Source of the DNA: Hippopus hippopus
Lineage: Eukaryota; Mollusca; Bivalvia; Cardiida; Cardiidae
DNA length: 64,000 nucleotides
Direction: 5' to 3'
Assembly: GCA_946811185.2 (NCBI GenBank)
Contig: OX328098.1
Coordinates: 45,881,650-45,945,649 of the forward strand
Shown here: in pieces, positions 32,101 through 43,300 of the stretch
Layout of the letters: the number at the start of each line of letters is the position of its first letter
Numbering within the stretch: position 1 is the first letter of the stretch
Notes under the pieces: generated by a model
Told to the model about the DNA's origin: nothing
The model's input: only the letters and a program-made list of their open reading frames with translations
Database searches by the model: none
Translations under genes and position numbers: made by a program

Positions 32101-32480
32101 ATGTTGTCTGCCTTTTACAGAGAAATTTCACAACCTTAGCCATCTGCAATTTTTCGTCTACAAACTTTTTCATTTTGGACAAGTCTAAACTGTTGTTTGG
32201 TAACAAGATAATCCAGAACTAACTGTTTGATGTGTTTTAATCAAAATATTAGTTACAGATACCTCGAATCCTTATTGGCATAGATAGACCCAGCTCTAGA
32301 GATCGAGAAGATATTGTAGAGTATGTACTTGAAGATTTCCCAAAAGATGAACAATCAGTTATAAAAGGTGCCGTGCAGAAGTCAGTGACAACGTTGGCAG
32401 AGTTTATTTTAAAAAGAACTGAGATAGATATATTATCTGAACTGCAAGGGACTGACAGAAATAACAATGAAATTACCTAA
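26157..32480 (+). CDS. PTRH1: Peptidyl-tRNA hydrolase, Pth type
   Basis: Exons are 26157-26330, 28610-28823, 30128-30230, 31603-31648 and 32259-32480 (stop TAA), giving 252 residues. The last acceptor could also be at 32253, adding two residues. The enzyme cleaves peptidyl-tRNAs released from stalled ribosomes. The family's active-site residues are all in place: Asn64 (VVGLGN), His72 (TRHSVGM), Asn120 (LPMNLNGR), Asp145 (LVHDNLDK) and Asn167 (GHNGVKS). The usual GSARGHNG reads GSASGHNG because the exon 3/4 junction makes AGT, and the exon 3 donor (GTCTGT) is weak. The start at 26157 is the first ATG after an in-frame TAG and gives a 58-residue leader rich in Arg and hydroxylated residues, like a mitochondrial presequence. 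An internal ATG at 26292 would give a version without it. The stop codon lies at the edge of an M1 element. Confidence 0.93.
26500..26598 (+). mobile_element. M1 right-half fragment
   Basis: CCCCACAATGTTTTCTGTC through TGAGCCACATTTATTCC to AATTGGACAAACC. Confidence 0.6.
26743..26955 (-). mobile_element. M1 MITE, - orientation
   Basis: ACTTTACCAAACGACAAAAG to GTGTGGTTTAGGATGA. Confidence 0.75.
27154..27383 (-). mobile_element. M1 MITE, young subfamily
   Basis: TTAACTCTTTACCAAGCGAC start; contains TTTGTTTCCAGCAGGGTAGA and TTCTATCTCAGGGTCGTAGA, shared nearly base for base with 42018-42246 and 52448-52667. Confidence 0.9.
28281..28545 (+). mobile_element. M2 MITE, well preserved
   Basis: GCTCTGTGAAAAGGGGGCTT and its complement AAGCCCCCTTTTCACAGAGC close the element. 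The hairpin CCCAGGTCAGCCTGCGC / GCGCAGGCTGACCTGGG is perfect. Confidence 0.9.
29538..29774 (-). mobile_element. M1 MITE, - orientation
   Basis: TTAACTCTCTGTCAGATCAC to GGGAGCGGGGTTAA; it has a poly-A run before a worn hairpin. Confidence 0.75.
29906..30000 (+). mobile_element. M1 MITE, truncated
   Basis: Left half, ATTTACCAAATAATCC to AATGCTGGTAACCAG. Confidence 0.65.
30293..30493 (+). mobile_element. M1 MITE, + orientation
   Basis: GTCTTTATAACACAATCC to GTTGGTAAAGAGTTA. It lies 60 bp beyond the PTRH1 exon 3 donor. Confidence 0.75.
30944..31159 (+). mobile_element. M1 MITE, + orientation
   Basis: TTAACCATTTACTGAACAAT to TTTGGTCAAGAGTTAA; one hairpin arm is reduced. Confidence 0.8.
31349..31556 (-). 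mobile_element. M1 MITE, - orientation
   Basis: CCGGAAACAAAATATCAG to a worn end near GGGGTGTTTGAT; hairpin CTGGTAACCAGCATTTTC. Confidence 0.7.
32030..32205 (+). mobile_element. M1 MITE lacking one hairpin arm
   Basis: AATCCTTTATCACACAATCC to GTTGTTTGGTAACAAG; an internal deletion removes the left arm of the hairpin. Confidence 0.75.
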
Positions 32481-32695
32481 GAATTTATCAGGCAACAAAT
32501 TTTTAGATTAGTCCAAAATAAAAGCATTTGCAGACATCAAATAAGATTTGGCAAAATGAATGTTTTTGTTAGTAAAGGGGTAGATATCATTGAGGAAAAA
32601 GGAGAAAATGCTGGTTATCAGCATTTTCTCCTTTTTCCACAATGTTTTCAAAAGCCTTATTCCCCTGGATCATCAGATCACCAGATCATTTAGCA
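32478..32695 (-). mobile_element. M1 MITE forming the PTRH1 3' end
   Basis: TAAGAATTTATCAGGCAACA matches the M1 end TTAACTCTTTACCAAACAAC. Its first TAA is the PTRH1 stop codon. The hairpin AAATGCTGG TTAT CAGCATTT is intact. Confidence 0.8.
32517..32522 (+). terminator. Possible PTRH1 poly(A) signal inside an M1 element
   Basis: AATAAA lies 37 bp after the PTRH1 stop, in the M1 copy that begins at the stop codon. The M1 consensus here reads CCAAATTGAAAGC, and in this copy it has become CCAAAATAAAAGC. Use of the site is inferred. Confidence 0.4.
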
Positions 32696-33204
32696 AAGTA
32701 TGAAATCACTAAATGAGACTAAGATTATTAAACTGTGGTGATGACCTAACTCTTTGCTCCCAAAACTGTTTATGTCAGAGGCTACAAACATATAAAGAAG
32801 GTAGATAAACAAGAAAAATTACATTAGTAAAGCCATATTTATCATGGTAGATACAGCTGTGGTATTCTCTTTTAATATGTTTGTAAATTATTACATGAGT
32901 AAAAGTTACTTTTATTGAGTGAAATGTATAAATAGTAATTAAATTTCAACTGAAAGATAGCCTTATTCTAGTCATTTTAGTCATTAACAGAAAGACATTC
33001 TGTGGTTTCTATCATTCATTTTTCTCCTTGGACAAATTGCAATTATATATACAACTCTAAAAGTGTACTAACTTCCTATATGAAATTCTTCCTGGGGATA
33101 GATAATAGACTGCCGGTATGCACAATGTTTATGCAGCATCTAGGCTAAAATTAAGGTCTCATGTAAAAGTGAATAAAAAACAATGTGCAATGAGATTCTT
33201 TTTA

Positions 33205-33413
33205 AACAGTATCTAAGGCAACAAATACTAGACTCTCCCAAATTTAAACATGTGCAGACAACATATTCAAAATGAAAAATACAAATGAGCTGATGAACAT
33301 TGTGGAAGAAAGGAGAAAATGCTGGTTACCGGCATTTTTCCCTTTTCCACAATGTTTTTAAAAGACTTCTAACTAAGAGTCATTAAAACTCGGGATTGTT
33401 AAGTAAAGGGCAA
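33205..33413 (-). mobile_element. M1 MITE, - orientation
   Basis: TATCTAAGGCAACAAATAC start and TTAAGTAAAGGGCAAA end; hairpin CTGGTTACCGGCATTTTTC. Confidence 0.75.
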
Positions 33414-33766
33414 ACAGTATCCAAGCCCAAAACAACTGTAGGAGGCCGTATTCACCAACCATTCTAAATACTGCTCTAATTTTAGATTCCAAAGTTAGCT
33501 ATTTGATTGGTGAAGACATTCTGTCTCAAGACCCATTTTTTGTTACCATGAAGAAGTCACGCTCTTGTCAAAATAAAAACAAGATTGGATTTCCCCTAAT
33601 TTATCTGTGGTGTTCATTTTTCAAAGCTGGTTCACTTGATTGTAACTTATCCTTTCCTCATCTGACCCAAGCTCTATCTATTTGTCTTTCATGTTATACC
33701 CCAAAAGAAACAGGGGATTAATGATGAAAATAAACAACTAAATATGCCTAAATTCTTTTATACATA

Positions 33767-33772
33767 TTTATT
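33767..33772 (-). terminator. Probable poly(A) signal of CFAP157
   Basis: TTTATT on the + strand reads AATAAA on the minus strand, about 580 bp beyond the CFAP157 stop at 34350. No closer clear signal was noted. Confidence 0.35.
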
Positions 33773-34349
33773 TCAGAGTGAGCATACATATCTAATTCCA
33801 AAAAATGGTTTTGATACCTACAGTAGGCATAACAAGTATCACAATTAATGAAATAACAAGAAACAATCAAAATTATACAAGTGTTTTTCAGTGGTTATTT
33901 TTGCTCAAAGAGAGCACAAATTACACTATTGCATTATAATTTGTAGTAAAAGTGTTGTTTTAAAATATGATTTCTTTTCTAATTTGCTTCATGTCACATA
34001 AATTTGATTTAAAAAAAAAAAGCTTTCTGCACTGCAGAACAACTGAATACAATTAGATTCATTGTTGCGAGGTAAAAGTAATCCAACAGTCAAATTTATT
34101 GAAGGCTATCATTAAGTACAATCTCTTTCTATAAAATACTGCTGCTCTTTTGGTAAATTCTTGATATTTTCCATAAGATACCAAGAGATGCTTTAAAAAC
34201 AATATCAGTCTTCATCAACTTTTAACATACAGAAATACTTTAACATTATATTCAATTACAGTCAAATATTGTAGTCTTCATCGTCATACCTAGCCAAGAG
34301 ATGAAATGCAAAACCATTAATCAAACATTTATGGTTTTTTTTCCCCATA

Positions 34350-37300
34350 TTACACCACTTTTCCAGACATTTTCTTTACAGACGTTATGGGGCCTAGTTG
34401 CATTGGTGATGTCCTTGAACTTCTGTCTGGTGGTTGTAGTTCATGTAAAACTGTGTCTTGGGTGGCAGGTGGGGCTTTACTGAGTAACTGGTCCGCATAG
34501 AACATAGCCTGAAAATGCATATGATTGATGACTGAAACTTATTTTTCCTTTATAGAGAATGATTAGCTAAAAGTGTTTTTGTCACCATGAATTGTGCTTA
34601 AAAGGAAAATGAGCCGTGCTCTGAAAAACAGGGTTTAATCCATCTCTGTGATGCATTATACCATGCAGGTCATCACATAATTAAGGATCCACGAAATCCA
34701 TCTTGTCAAGCAACCAACTGAATTTTGAAGTAGAATGGTCCTTGGACACGAAGATAATTTACCAAAAATAGAAACTTTTGACCCAGGTCAGCCTATTTGG
34801 ACTGCACAGGCTGACCTGTGCCCATACTATTTGCAGATATATTAACTCTTTACCACACAATCCCGACTTTTAACAACCCTGAGAAAGAAGGCCTTTGAAA
34901 ACATTGTGGGAAAAGGAGAAAATGCTGGTAACCAGCATTTTCTCCTTTTACCACAATGTTTTCAACCCTTTCCAAACCAAATTTCAATTGTTCAGTCACA
35001 TTTATTTTGTCGTCTGCAAATGCTTTCAATTTGGACCAGTCTATAATTTTGTCGTTTGGAAAAGAGTTAAACCCCCTTTTCTTAAAGTGTGGCTTAAATA
35101 CATTAGACAGAGTAATCTGACCAAGATAAAGTTTACACACCTTACTATAAGATTGAAGTTGGACCAAATAGTCATAAAGTATCCAGCTAAATATGAATGC
35201 AAAAGTGTTATGAGTACACATGTTAAAACACTTCAAACATAACTTCCATATATTGTTGTCTTTAAAATGTACCTTAATAAGGTTTTCAATATTCAAATCA
35301 ACAATTTAGATTTGTTGACATAGAACCCTTTTGATGCAAAAAGAGATAAAAAGAGAGAAAGGTATACATAACTCTTTACCTGATAATCCAGAGTTTTATC
35401 AACCCAGAAGAAGCAAGCTTTTGAAAACAGTCAAAAAAGGAAAAAAATGCTAGTAACCAGCATTTTCTCCTTTCTTTCCACAGTTTTTTTTACCATTTCA
35501 AAGGTTGAAATACATATATGATCTTTTAACACTTAACCAAACTTTCTTTGATAGGGTAGAAAACATTGTGGGGAAAGGAGAAAATGCTTGTTACCAGCAT
35601 TTTCTCCTTTTCCCACAATGTTTTCAAGTCTTCTTCTCCAGGGTCTTTAAAACTCGGGATTGTGTGACAAGTCTAAAATTTTGTTGTGCGTTAACTCTTC
35701 AAAAATTGACAAAAATTGGATCCAATTATATTGACACTAAATGTGGTTTCAGTGATGGAACTTTGCATTGAAAGGATAGAAAACATTGTGGAAAAAGGAG
35801 AAAATGCTTGTAACCAGGAAACAACCAGCATTTTCTCTATTTCCCCACAATTTTTTCAAAACACTCTTCATTCAATGTTGTTAAAACATGATCAGATTGT
35901 TGGCAAAGGGTTAAAATCAAGACAGTATATACTCACTTTTGGTGCACTAACTGTTTGAATAGCCACAGATCTACATAATACTTTTCTAAGACCACCAAGT
36001 CTTGTAGTAGCTGACAGAACCCTCATCTTGTCTAGACTAGTTGGTATGGGCTGTTTTGGCCTGGGTATCAAACCTAGGTCACCCAGCTGATAGTGAGGTA
36101 ATGTACCTGGCCCAGATACTACTGGAAGATCACTGAAATCGGCAAAAAAAATTCTTGATAATAGGTTCAAAAATATATATAATGGGGTAATCTGGAAAAA
36201 GGGGGCTTAATGCATCATCATGCAGCCTTATATTAAGCAAGCCTTTGCATAATGTTGATCCATTTTGTCTAACAACCAACTGAATTGTGAGGTAGAATGA
36301 TCCATTGACATGCAAAAAACTCAGTGAAAGCAAAAGTCTTTGACCAAGATCAGCCTTTGTGGACCAGGCTGACCTGGGTCAATACTTTTTGTAGATGCAT
36401 TAAACCTCTTTTTCACAGAGTATGACTCAGAGGCATTCCTACTAATTCAGATGCTTGTGAGTTTTATTATAGCAGATCACTCCAAAAACATCCTTTTAGG
36501 GACGATCAATGTATAATAATAAAGATTTAATACATCAGCAGAAAGTGTCTATCAACTGAGTAAAAGCTTACAACTAAATGTTATTCCATTAGAATATTGA
36601 TAAAGGACACAAACTTGTACACACCCCTTTTTAATCCCTTTTTTGCCTGGCAGCTCTCCAGCACTTTTCTGCCTAACTTTGAACTGTTTGCCTAACTCTC
36701 CAGGTTGTGGCCCCACTCCTATAGCAGCTGCACTGTTTAATATGACCAGCAAATATTCCAGCATATTGTCTCGTCTCTCCATCTCATTTAAATCTTCACG
36801 TCTTTCTTCTTCATCTTCTGTTTTCTGAAGTTTCAGGAAAAAGGCAATAATTAAATGATAGAAAAAATCTGTAAATGCAAATTTCAATCAACATAGACAA
36901 CTCCAACTCAAAAAAGAAAAACAAAATGGACATTTCGGGTTTGGAAATAAAACCTATATTTCACTTACAAGGCTGTCAGAATACTTCAAAAAGTAACAGA
37001 CAGTGTAAAATATAAAAAGAATAAACATTTTGTGTAGTCTAACCCATTTCAACAATTCAATTAGAACCATGAGACCAAGGTTTTTCTGCAGTCTAAGATT
37101 TATTAGTCTACAGGTTTATACTTGAATAAGAAAAACAGGTACTCAAACAAAAAGACACAAGAATTTACCCTAAGAGCCAACTTTAAGGCAGCAGCAGCAT
37201 CCTGTAAAACTTTCTCCAGTTTATTCCTGTTTCTGACCTCATCTTTAATGGTATCTCGGGCAGCCTTTACTTCAATCTCTAAAGTGTCATTGTCTTTGGA

Positions 37301-40300
37301 GATAGTGTCAATCTCTTCCCTGTAACATAAGGACATCAGATTCAAAATTAATTAGGTAAACTCTGTACCAGACAACAAAATATTTCAAGTCATGTTTATG
37401 TTGAAACCATTTCAGATGACAAGTTCACTATGGCTTAAATGATGGGCTTTGTCTCTGACAAGGTAGTAAACACTGTTGGAAAAGGAGTAAATGCTGGTTA
37501 CCTTTATTTCCATCTTCTTCCAGAATGTATTTGAAAGCTTTACTCCTCATGACCATGTTGAAAACATGAGACTGTCTGGTTAAAGGTTAATCGTAACTCA
37601 AAATTACTGAAAGCTTGGATGTATCTTTGAGCACTGAATATGATTAATACGTTTAGTATGGGCAAAGCAAATAAGCTAATGCAATTTCAGTAGTTTTCGC
37701 CACAAAATACAAAATATAAGACAGTGTAGATTCAAGATCAGTTGTAGCATGTTCTATGTAGTATGACCTCTAGTGTTTATTGCATGAGAGCAGTGTAACT
37801 TACTACAACCTGCAAATGACTTTTTCCATCCTGCAGCCGAACATTTTTCAAAAGTTGGCACAAAGAAGAAATTCCTCATAACAAGCAAATTCTTCTTTTG
37901 CCACAATGGTTTCATCTATTAACTCTTTACCAGACGACAAAATTTCAGACATGTCCAAATTGAAAGAATTTGTGAACAACAATTCAAATTTGGTTCAAAT
38001 GGTTAAATTTGTCTTTCAAAGTGTAGAAAATATTGTGGGGGAAGAAGAAAATGCTGGTTACCAGCATTTTCTCCTTTTCCCACAATGTTTTCAAAAGCTG
38101 TCTTCCTCGATGTGGTTAAAACTCAGGACTATGATAACTGGTCACACCTTGATTTAAGTCCAACTATCCATATTCTAGAAGGACATTTTCCAAGGCGTTG
38201 AAAGAAAATTTGTCATTGGAGGAAGAAAGCTAAACCAAGACTGACAGATTTGTGATACTTACTTCATTGACTCATTTTGATTTTTCAACATTTCAGTTTC
38301 TGTGATTATTTCCTGATATTCCTGCTCTCTCAGTTCAAATTCTTCAATCATGGCCTCCTGGTTACGACATTTTTCTGTTAACATCTTGATAATCTGTCAA
38401 TGAAAGAAAAATAGTTATCATCATATTTAACAAAAGCCAAAACTTTTGTACCTGCAAAGAAGAATTCAAATTGAGATAAATAATGTATGAATACTTGAAA
38501 TAGCAAGGTAAAAATGTCATACGATGGATCTTTCTCTGTATACAAAGCTGAGAAACACATTTTGGATACATGGCATCCGGTGCATTGATCTATAATTGAC
38601 ATGAATTAAAATTTAATTCAGTATATAAATACTTCTGAAAACATAATGAAAACATAATGGAAAAGAATAAATTACTCGTTAAGAGCAATTTCTACTTTTT
38701 CCACTATGTTTTTCAATTACGTTTTTAAAGGCAATCTTTTGCAGGGCAAAGAAAGCCATCTGCAGTAGATAAACAGATTAAGATTACCAAAGTTGAAAAA
38801 GCTGAAACATTACTGTACAATGATCTACAATTGACATGAATTAAAATTTAATATATAAATACACCTGAAAAAAGCTGAAACATTACTTTTTGATTACTGT
38901 GGTTTTTCTTAAGTATTTCTTTCTCATTTTCCTCAAGCATCTCAATTTTCTGGCGATGTTCTTTGTTCTTTTTTCGCAAATCATCATTTTCTGCAATCAG
39001 CTCCGTAGTTTTATCCGACATTTTGTCCAGCTGAGCATTTATGGACACATTATCTCTAATTGTTCTCTTGGTTGTTTCTGCCATCTGCTTGTTGGATACT
39101 TTTCTAAATTCTGACGCTACTTGATTCACCCTGTTCACCATTTCTTTCTTAAGCCTGATTGAAGTAAAAATGTGTCCATGTTAGGAAGGAAAATTCACAG
39201 ATTAATCTTTTAACTTTTACCATAATACAGATCTGAATAAATGAGACAGCTATTTTTTTTTTCAATCCATAGAAAATATAAAGCCTAGCAATTTATGAAG
39301 GACATTCTGGTCAAGATATTGAAATGTGTAGAACTAAGATCAGACTGCTGTGTAGCCTGATCTTAATATACACTGTCAGGAAAATCTTTAATATTAAATG
39401 TTAAAGCATGATGGTCCAATGATCTGTATTGTAAGGGTATAAACTGTCAAGTATATTAATCCTTTACTACACAATCACCAGTTTTAATGACCCTGGGCAA
39501 CAAGCATTTTAGAAAGATTGTGGGAAAAGGAGAAAATGCTGGTAACTAGCATTTTCTCCTTTTCCCAGAATGTTTTTAAACCTATTAAAAACAAATTCCA
39601 TCAATTGAGCCATGTTTAAATTATCGTCTGCAAATGCGTTCAATTTGGAAAAGTCTACATTTTTGTGGTGTGGTAAAGACTTAAGTGACGAAAAAGTTAA
39701 AAGCAGAAATGATGGATCAAATTCTATATGGATCCTTGAATAAAAGAATTCTTCTCTCTATGATGGTGAGCAGTTTGGTGAAAAGCATTTAAACCCAGCT
39801 GTACTGGAGAGCTATAGCTTTTCCAGCAATGCCATTTGACGCTAGTCTCTCACTGGAAGTCCTATGCTGTGTTTCAAGATCTTGGATGGGTATCCAAGAC
39901 TTGCAAGTTACATACCAAAGTGGTAAAAGAGAAATGATTTCAGTAACATTGAATTAAAGCTCCTAATGCCCCTGAAGTAGGTAGCGATGACAGTCTGATT
40001 GTGAATGAAATCTCATAGTATTGCTTGTTTTTCAATCATGGTTGTATTCGCGTTGGAAGGCCTACCTGTTATCCCTATACTAAAAGGCAAAATTTTAGAC
40101 ATGATCCAAATTCAAAGTAATTGCAGACAGCAAATCAAATGAAGCTCAAAATATTTTTATGTCTTTGAAATGGTAGAAAACATTGTGGAAAAAGGAGAAA
40201 ATGCTGGTTACCAGCATTTTCTCCTTTTTCTACAATGTTTTTAAATTCATTCTTCACCAGGGTTGTTAAAACATGGGAGTATGTGGTAAACAGTTATACA

Positions 40301-43300
40301 ATGCATGGTCAGCAGTTTCCTCATTAACAGTATTTTTTTCCTTGTCTCTCTTTACTTCAATTTGCCAGGATATTTTTTCTCCTCAGTGATTAACCCTTTA
40401 CTGAACAAATACACTGACCATATTTTGAAAACACTGTGGGAAAAGGGGCTGTTGCTTCTGAAATTAAAGTGCTCCTTTTCCAACAACATTATCCATAACA
40501 AGCAAAGCTATATCTTTTATACATTTACGCGTTTTGCCTTTGTGTCATTTGAGACACTTTTCAGGATGCACAAAAAATAGCCTGTGCTGTAATTGTTTGA
40601 TATGGAGGCCATCAAATAAGATATATGTTCTACACCAGTTTTGAATGATACTTCAGCCATATAATAACAATACCTAACTTATTCATGTGTTTCCTGGGAT
40701 TCACTAATGCCAGGCTAGGGCTCTGCATGTGCCTTGCCCAAGGACATCCAAACGAAAATCCAGAGCCACAAATGGGGATCAAAATCAGGATTTCTGGATT
40801 ACCAATCCAACACCTACACCACTGAACTATGCAGGACTCCAGGCCAATTACAAACACAACTTACATGTCTTTATCCATAACCTGTTTTTTCTCTAGTTTA
40901 TAGATTTCCTCTTTATGTTCTTGTTCTTTTCTAGCAAGCTCCTCTTCCATCATGGCAAACTTGTTCATTAGATCCTCTTTCTGTACTTTGAATTCCTCCA
41001 ACGAAGCCAGTTTTCCATCTGGTTGATGAAATAGACAAATTGTCATTCAATGTTCAAGTTCAAATGTTCTTCTTAATTTGTAAAGCCAAAAGATGTAATT
41101 CTTTTGCAAAGTACATGTATGTGTATATATTCGCAGTTTCATCTAAACCAAATCAGAACATATTCTAGATATTTTGGTTGATGCTGCTCAATATATGTGA
41201 TAGGGCAGGTGTTCCAAAAACTTTAATAAGTGAAAATTCTGACACCTCTGTTTTCAAAAGAGTTCTTCCATGTCATCATTTAAATACTGGATTATTTGTT
41301 GATAATATGTTAAAACAAAGATTCACACACAATTTTCTTTCATTAAATCTCTGTTCTCAAGAGAAAAAAATTTAAAAACACATAGAAATTAACATGAAAA
41401 CTGGACATTCATAGTCCAAATTCATGAAATTGTAATTTTTTTTCAAAAATGAAAATACCATAAGATTTCAATGCAAATTGGTTAGATACTGTTGGTAAGG
41501 TTATTGTATTGTAAAGGTAACACACATTAAACCTACTCTAGTTCATAAGTGGATTGAACTTGAAAACTAACAATTAGTTAACCTTTACTGAATGATACCA
41601 TATCAACAAGCCTGTGACAGAAAGCTTTTTGAAACATCATATGTAACCAGTATTTTCTCCTTTTTTTTTAAACAATGTTTTCTACCTTTTCATGGTGAAA
41701 TCCTGTCATCTGCAAACTCTTGCAATATGAGAAAGCAAACAATATTGTTGTTTAGAAAAGAGTCAAAACACTCGATCAACTCACCTTCTGCAGTACAATA
41801 AGGATAAAGCCTAGCTATGATTATATTTCTTTTTTTGAAAAAATACAAAAACTCGGAACCATCATTTATAAGTGATAATCAGTATTATGATTTTTTATCA
41901 ATCTGTAGTATGCAAGCATTTAATTTGTATTAGCTATGGCAAAAAAAAGGAGTTGAACTTACTCATCCCTTCAGTTAATGAAATGCTCCATTGTGTATAT
42001 CTGACAGGTTTTTTTATTTAACTCTTTATCAAACAAGAAAATTTTAGACTGGTCCAAATTGAAAGCACTTGCAGACGACAAAATAAACATGACTAAAAAA
42101 TTGAAATTTGTTTCCAGCAGGGTAGAAAACATTGTGGGAAAAGGAGAAAATGCTGGTTACCAGCATTTTCTCCTTTTCCCACAATGTTTTCAAAAGGCTT
42201 CTATCTCGGGTTCGTAAAAACCAGGGATTGTTTGGTAAAGGGTTAAGTGAAGATTTTAAAGATTAATTGATCGTACAAAAATGTGGTATTTATTCAGTTG
42301 ATGAAGTTATAATCAACAGAATAAACTATTTGAAAATGGGGTTTAATGTATCTGCAAAAAGTATTGATCCAGGTCAGCCTGTACAGTCCACAAAAGCTAA
42401 CCTGGGTTGAAACCTTTTGCTATTGGTCAATTTTCTACATGTCAAAGGACCAGTTCACCTTATGATTCAGTTGGATGTCAGACAAAATTGATTCTAGTGA
42501 TCAAGAAGTGTGTGATGACTTCCTCGGTATAATGGATCAAGCAGATGCATTTAACTCCCTTTTCCAGAGTGCCACTCATTTCTTGAAATGCAAATCACAA
42601 ATTGTTTCCAAGAAACAAAATGATATCAAATGAGCAGGCATAATCCATCTTGCTACACAACATCCATTTACAACATTTTTAAGTTTACTTTGATTTTTTT
42701 TCTACAAACATACTAAGCTTAACATCCAATCACAATAACCTTTTTTCCCACATATGTGATTGGTGAAGTAATTAATTTTGTGTTTATAGCTTGCAACAGT
42801 AGACACAGTAGTGGAGTAACAATGAAGAGATGGATTTACTCTACCATAAGTTATAGTCATGATTGTGAAATGAAATGGAGTTCTCTATGAAACATGTATC
42901 AACTTAATTATTACAAAAAGAACTGTCAACCTTTGAAATGGTAAAAGAGGTAAACTATGAAAAATTAATTTTCTGTACTCCCCACTGCTCCTTTTCCTTC
43001 AATGAAATCATAACATGCCCATTGAAGCATGTATTTGTGACATAATTGCCATATGCATGGTAAAGTTGTAAGTACTTTTATTTCTGAACAACATGTTTGG
43101 AAACAAGATGTAAACTTCTTGATGATCTTGTCCAATTCATTTTATTACATTTACTGAAAATTGTATAAATGTATCCATTTCAATTATGTGTAATACCAAA
43201 AAGATGTGGTTTAATGCATCTACAAAAAGTATTGAACCATGTCAGCCTGTGCAGTCCATGCAGGCTGACATGAGTCGAAAGTTTTTGCCACTGATAAATT

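Larger units (their letters stand above)
32700..34349. other. Gap between convergent PTRH1 and CFAP157
   Basis: It contains an M1 copy at 33205-33413, the start of a CCGTATTCACCAACCATTCT-type repeat near 33445-33500, and the AT-rich 3' flank of CFAP157. No gene was seen; the 72-codon open frame at 33503-33721 resembles nothing known. Confidence 0.55.

Noticed and set aside
34850..35296. 148-codon frame on the minus strand as a gene
   Set aside because: It is an M1 copy read through into flanking intron; the same peptide text recurs in other M1 copies.
36643..36828. + strand frame opposite CFAP157
   Set aside because: Antisense shadow of CFAP157 exon 8.
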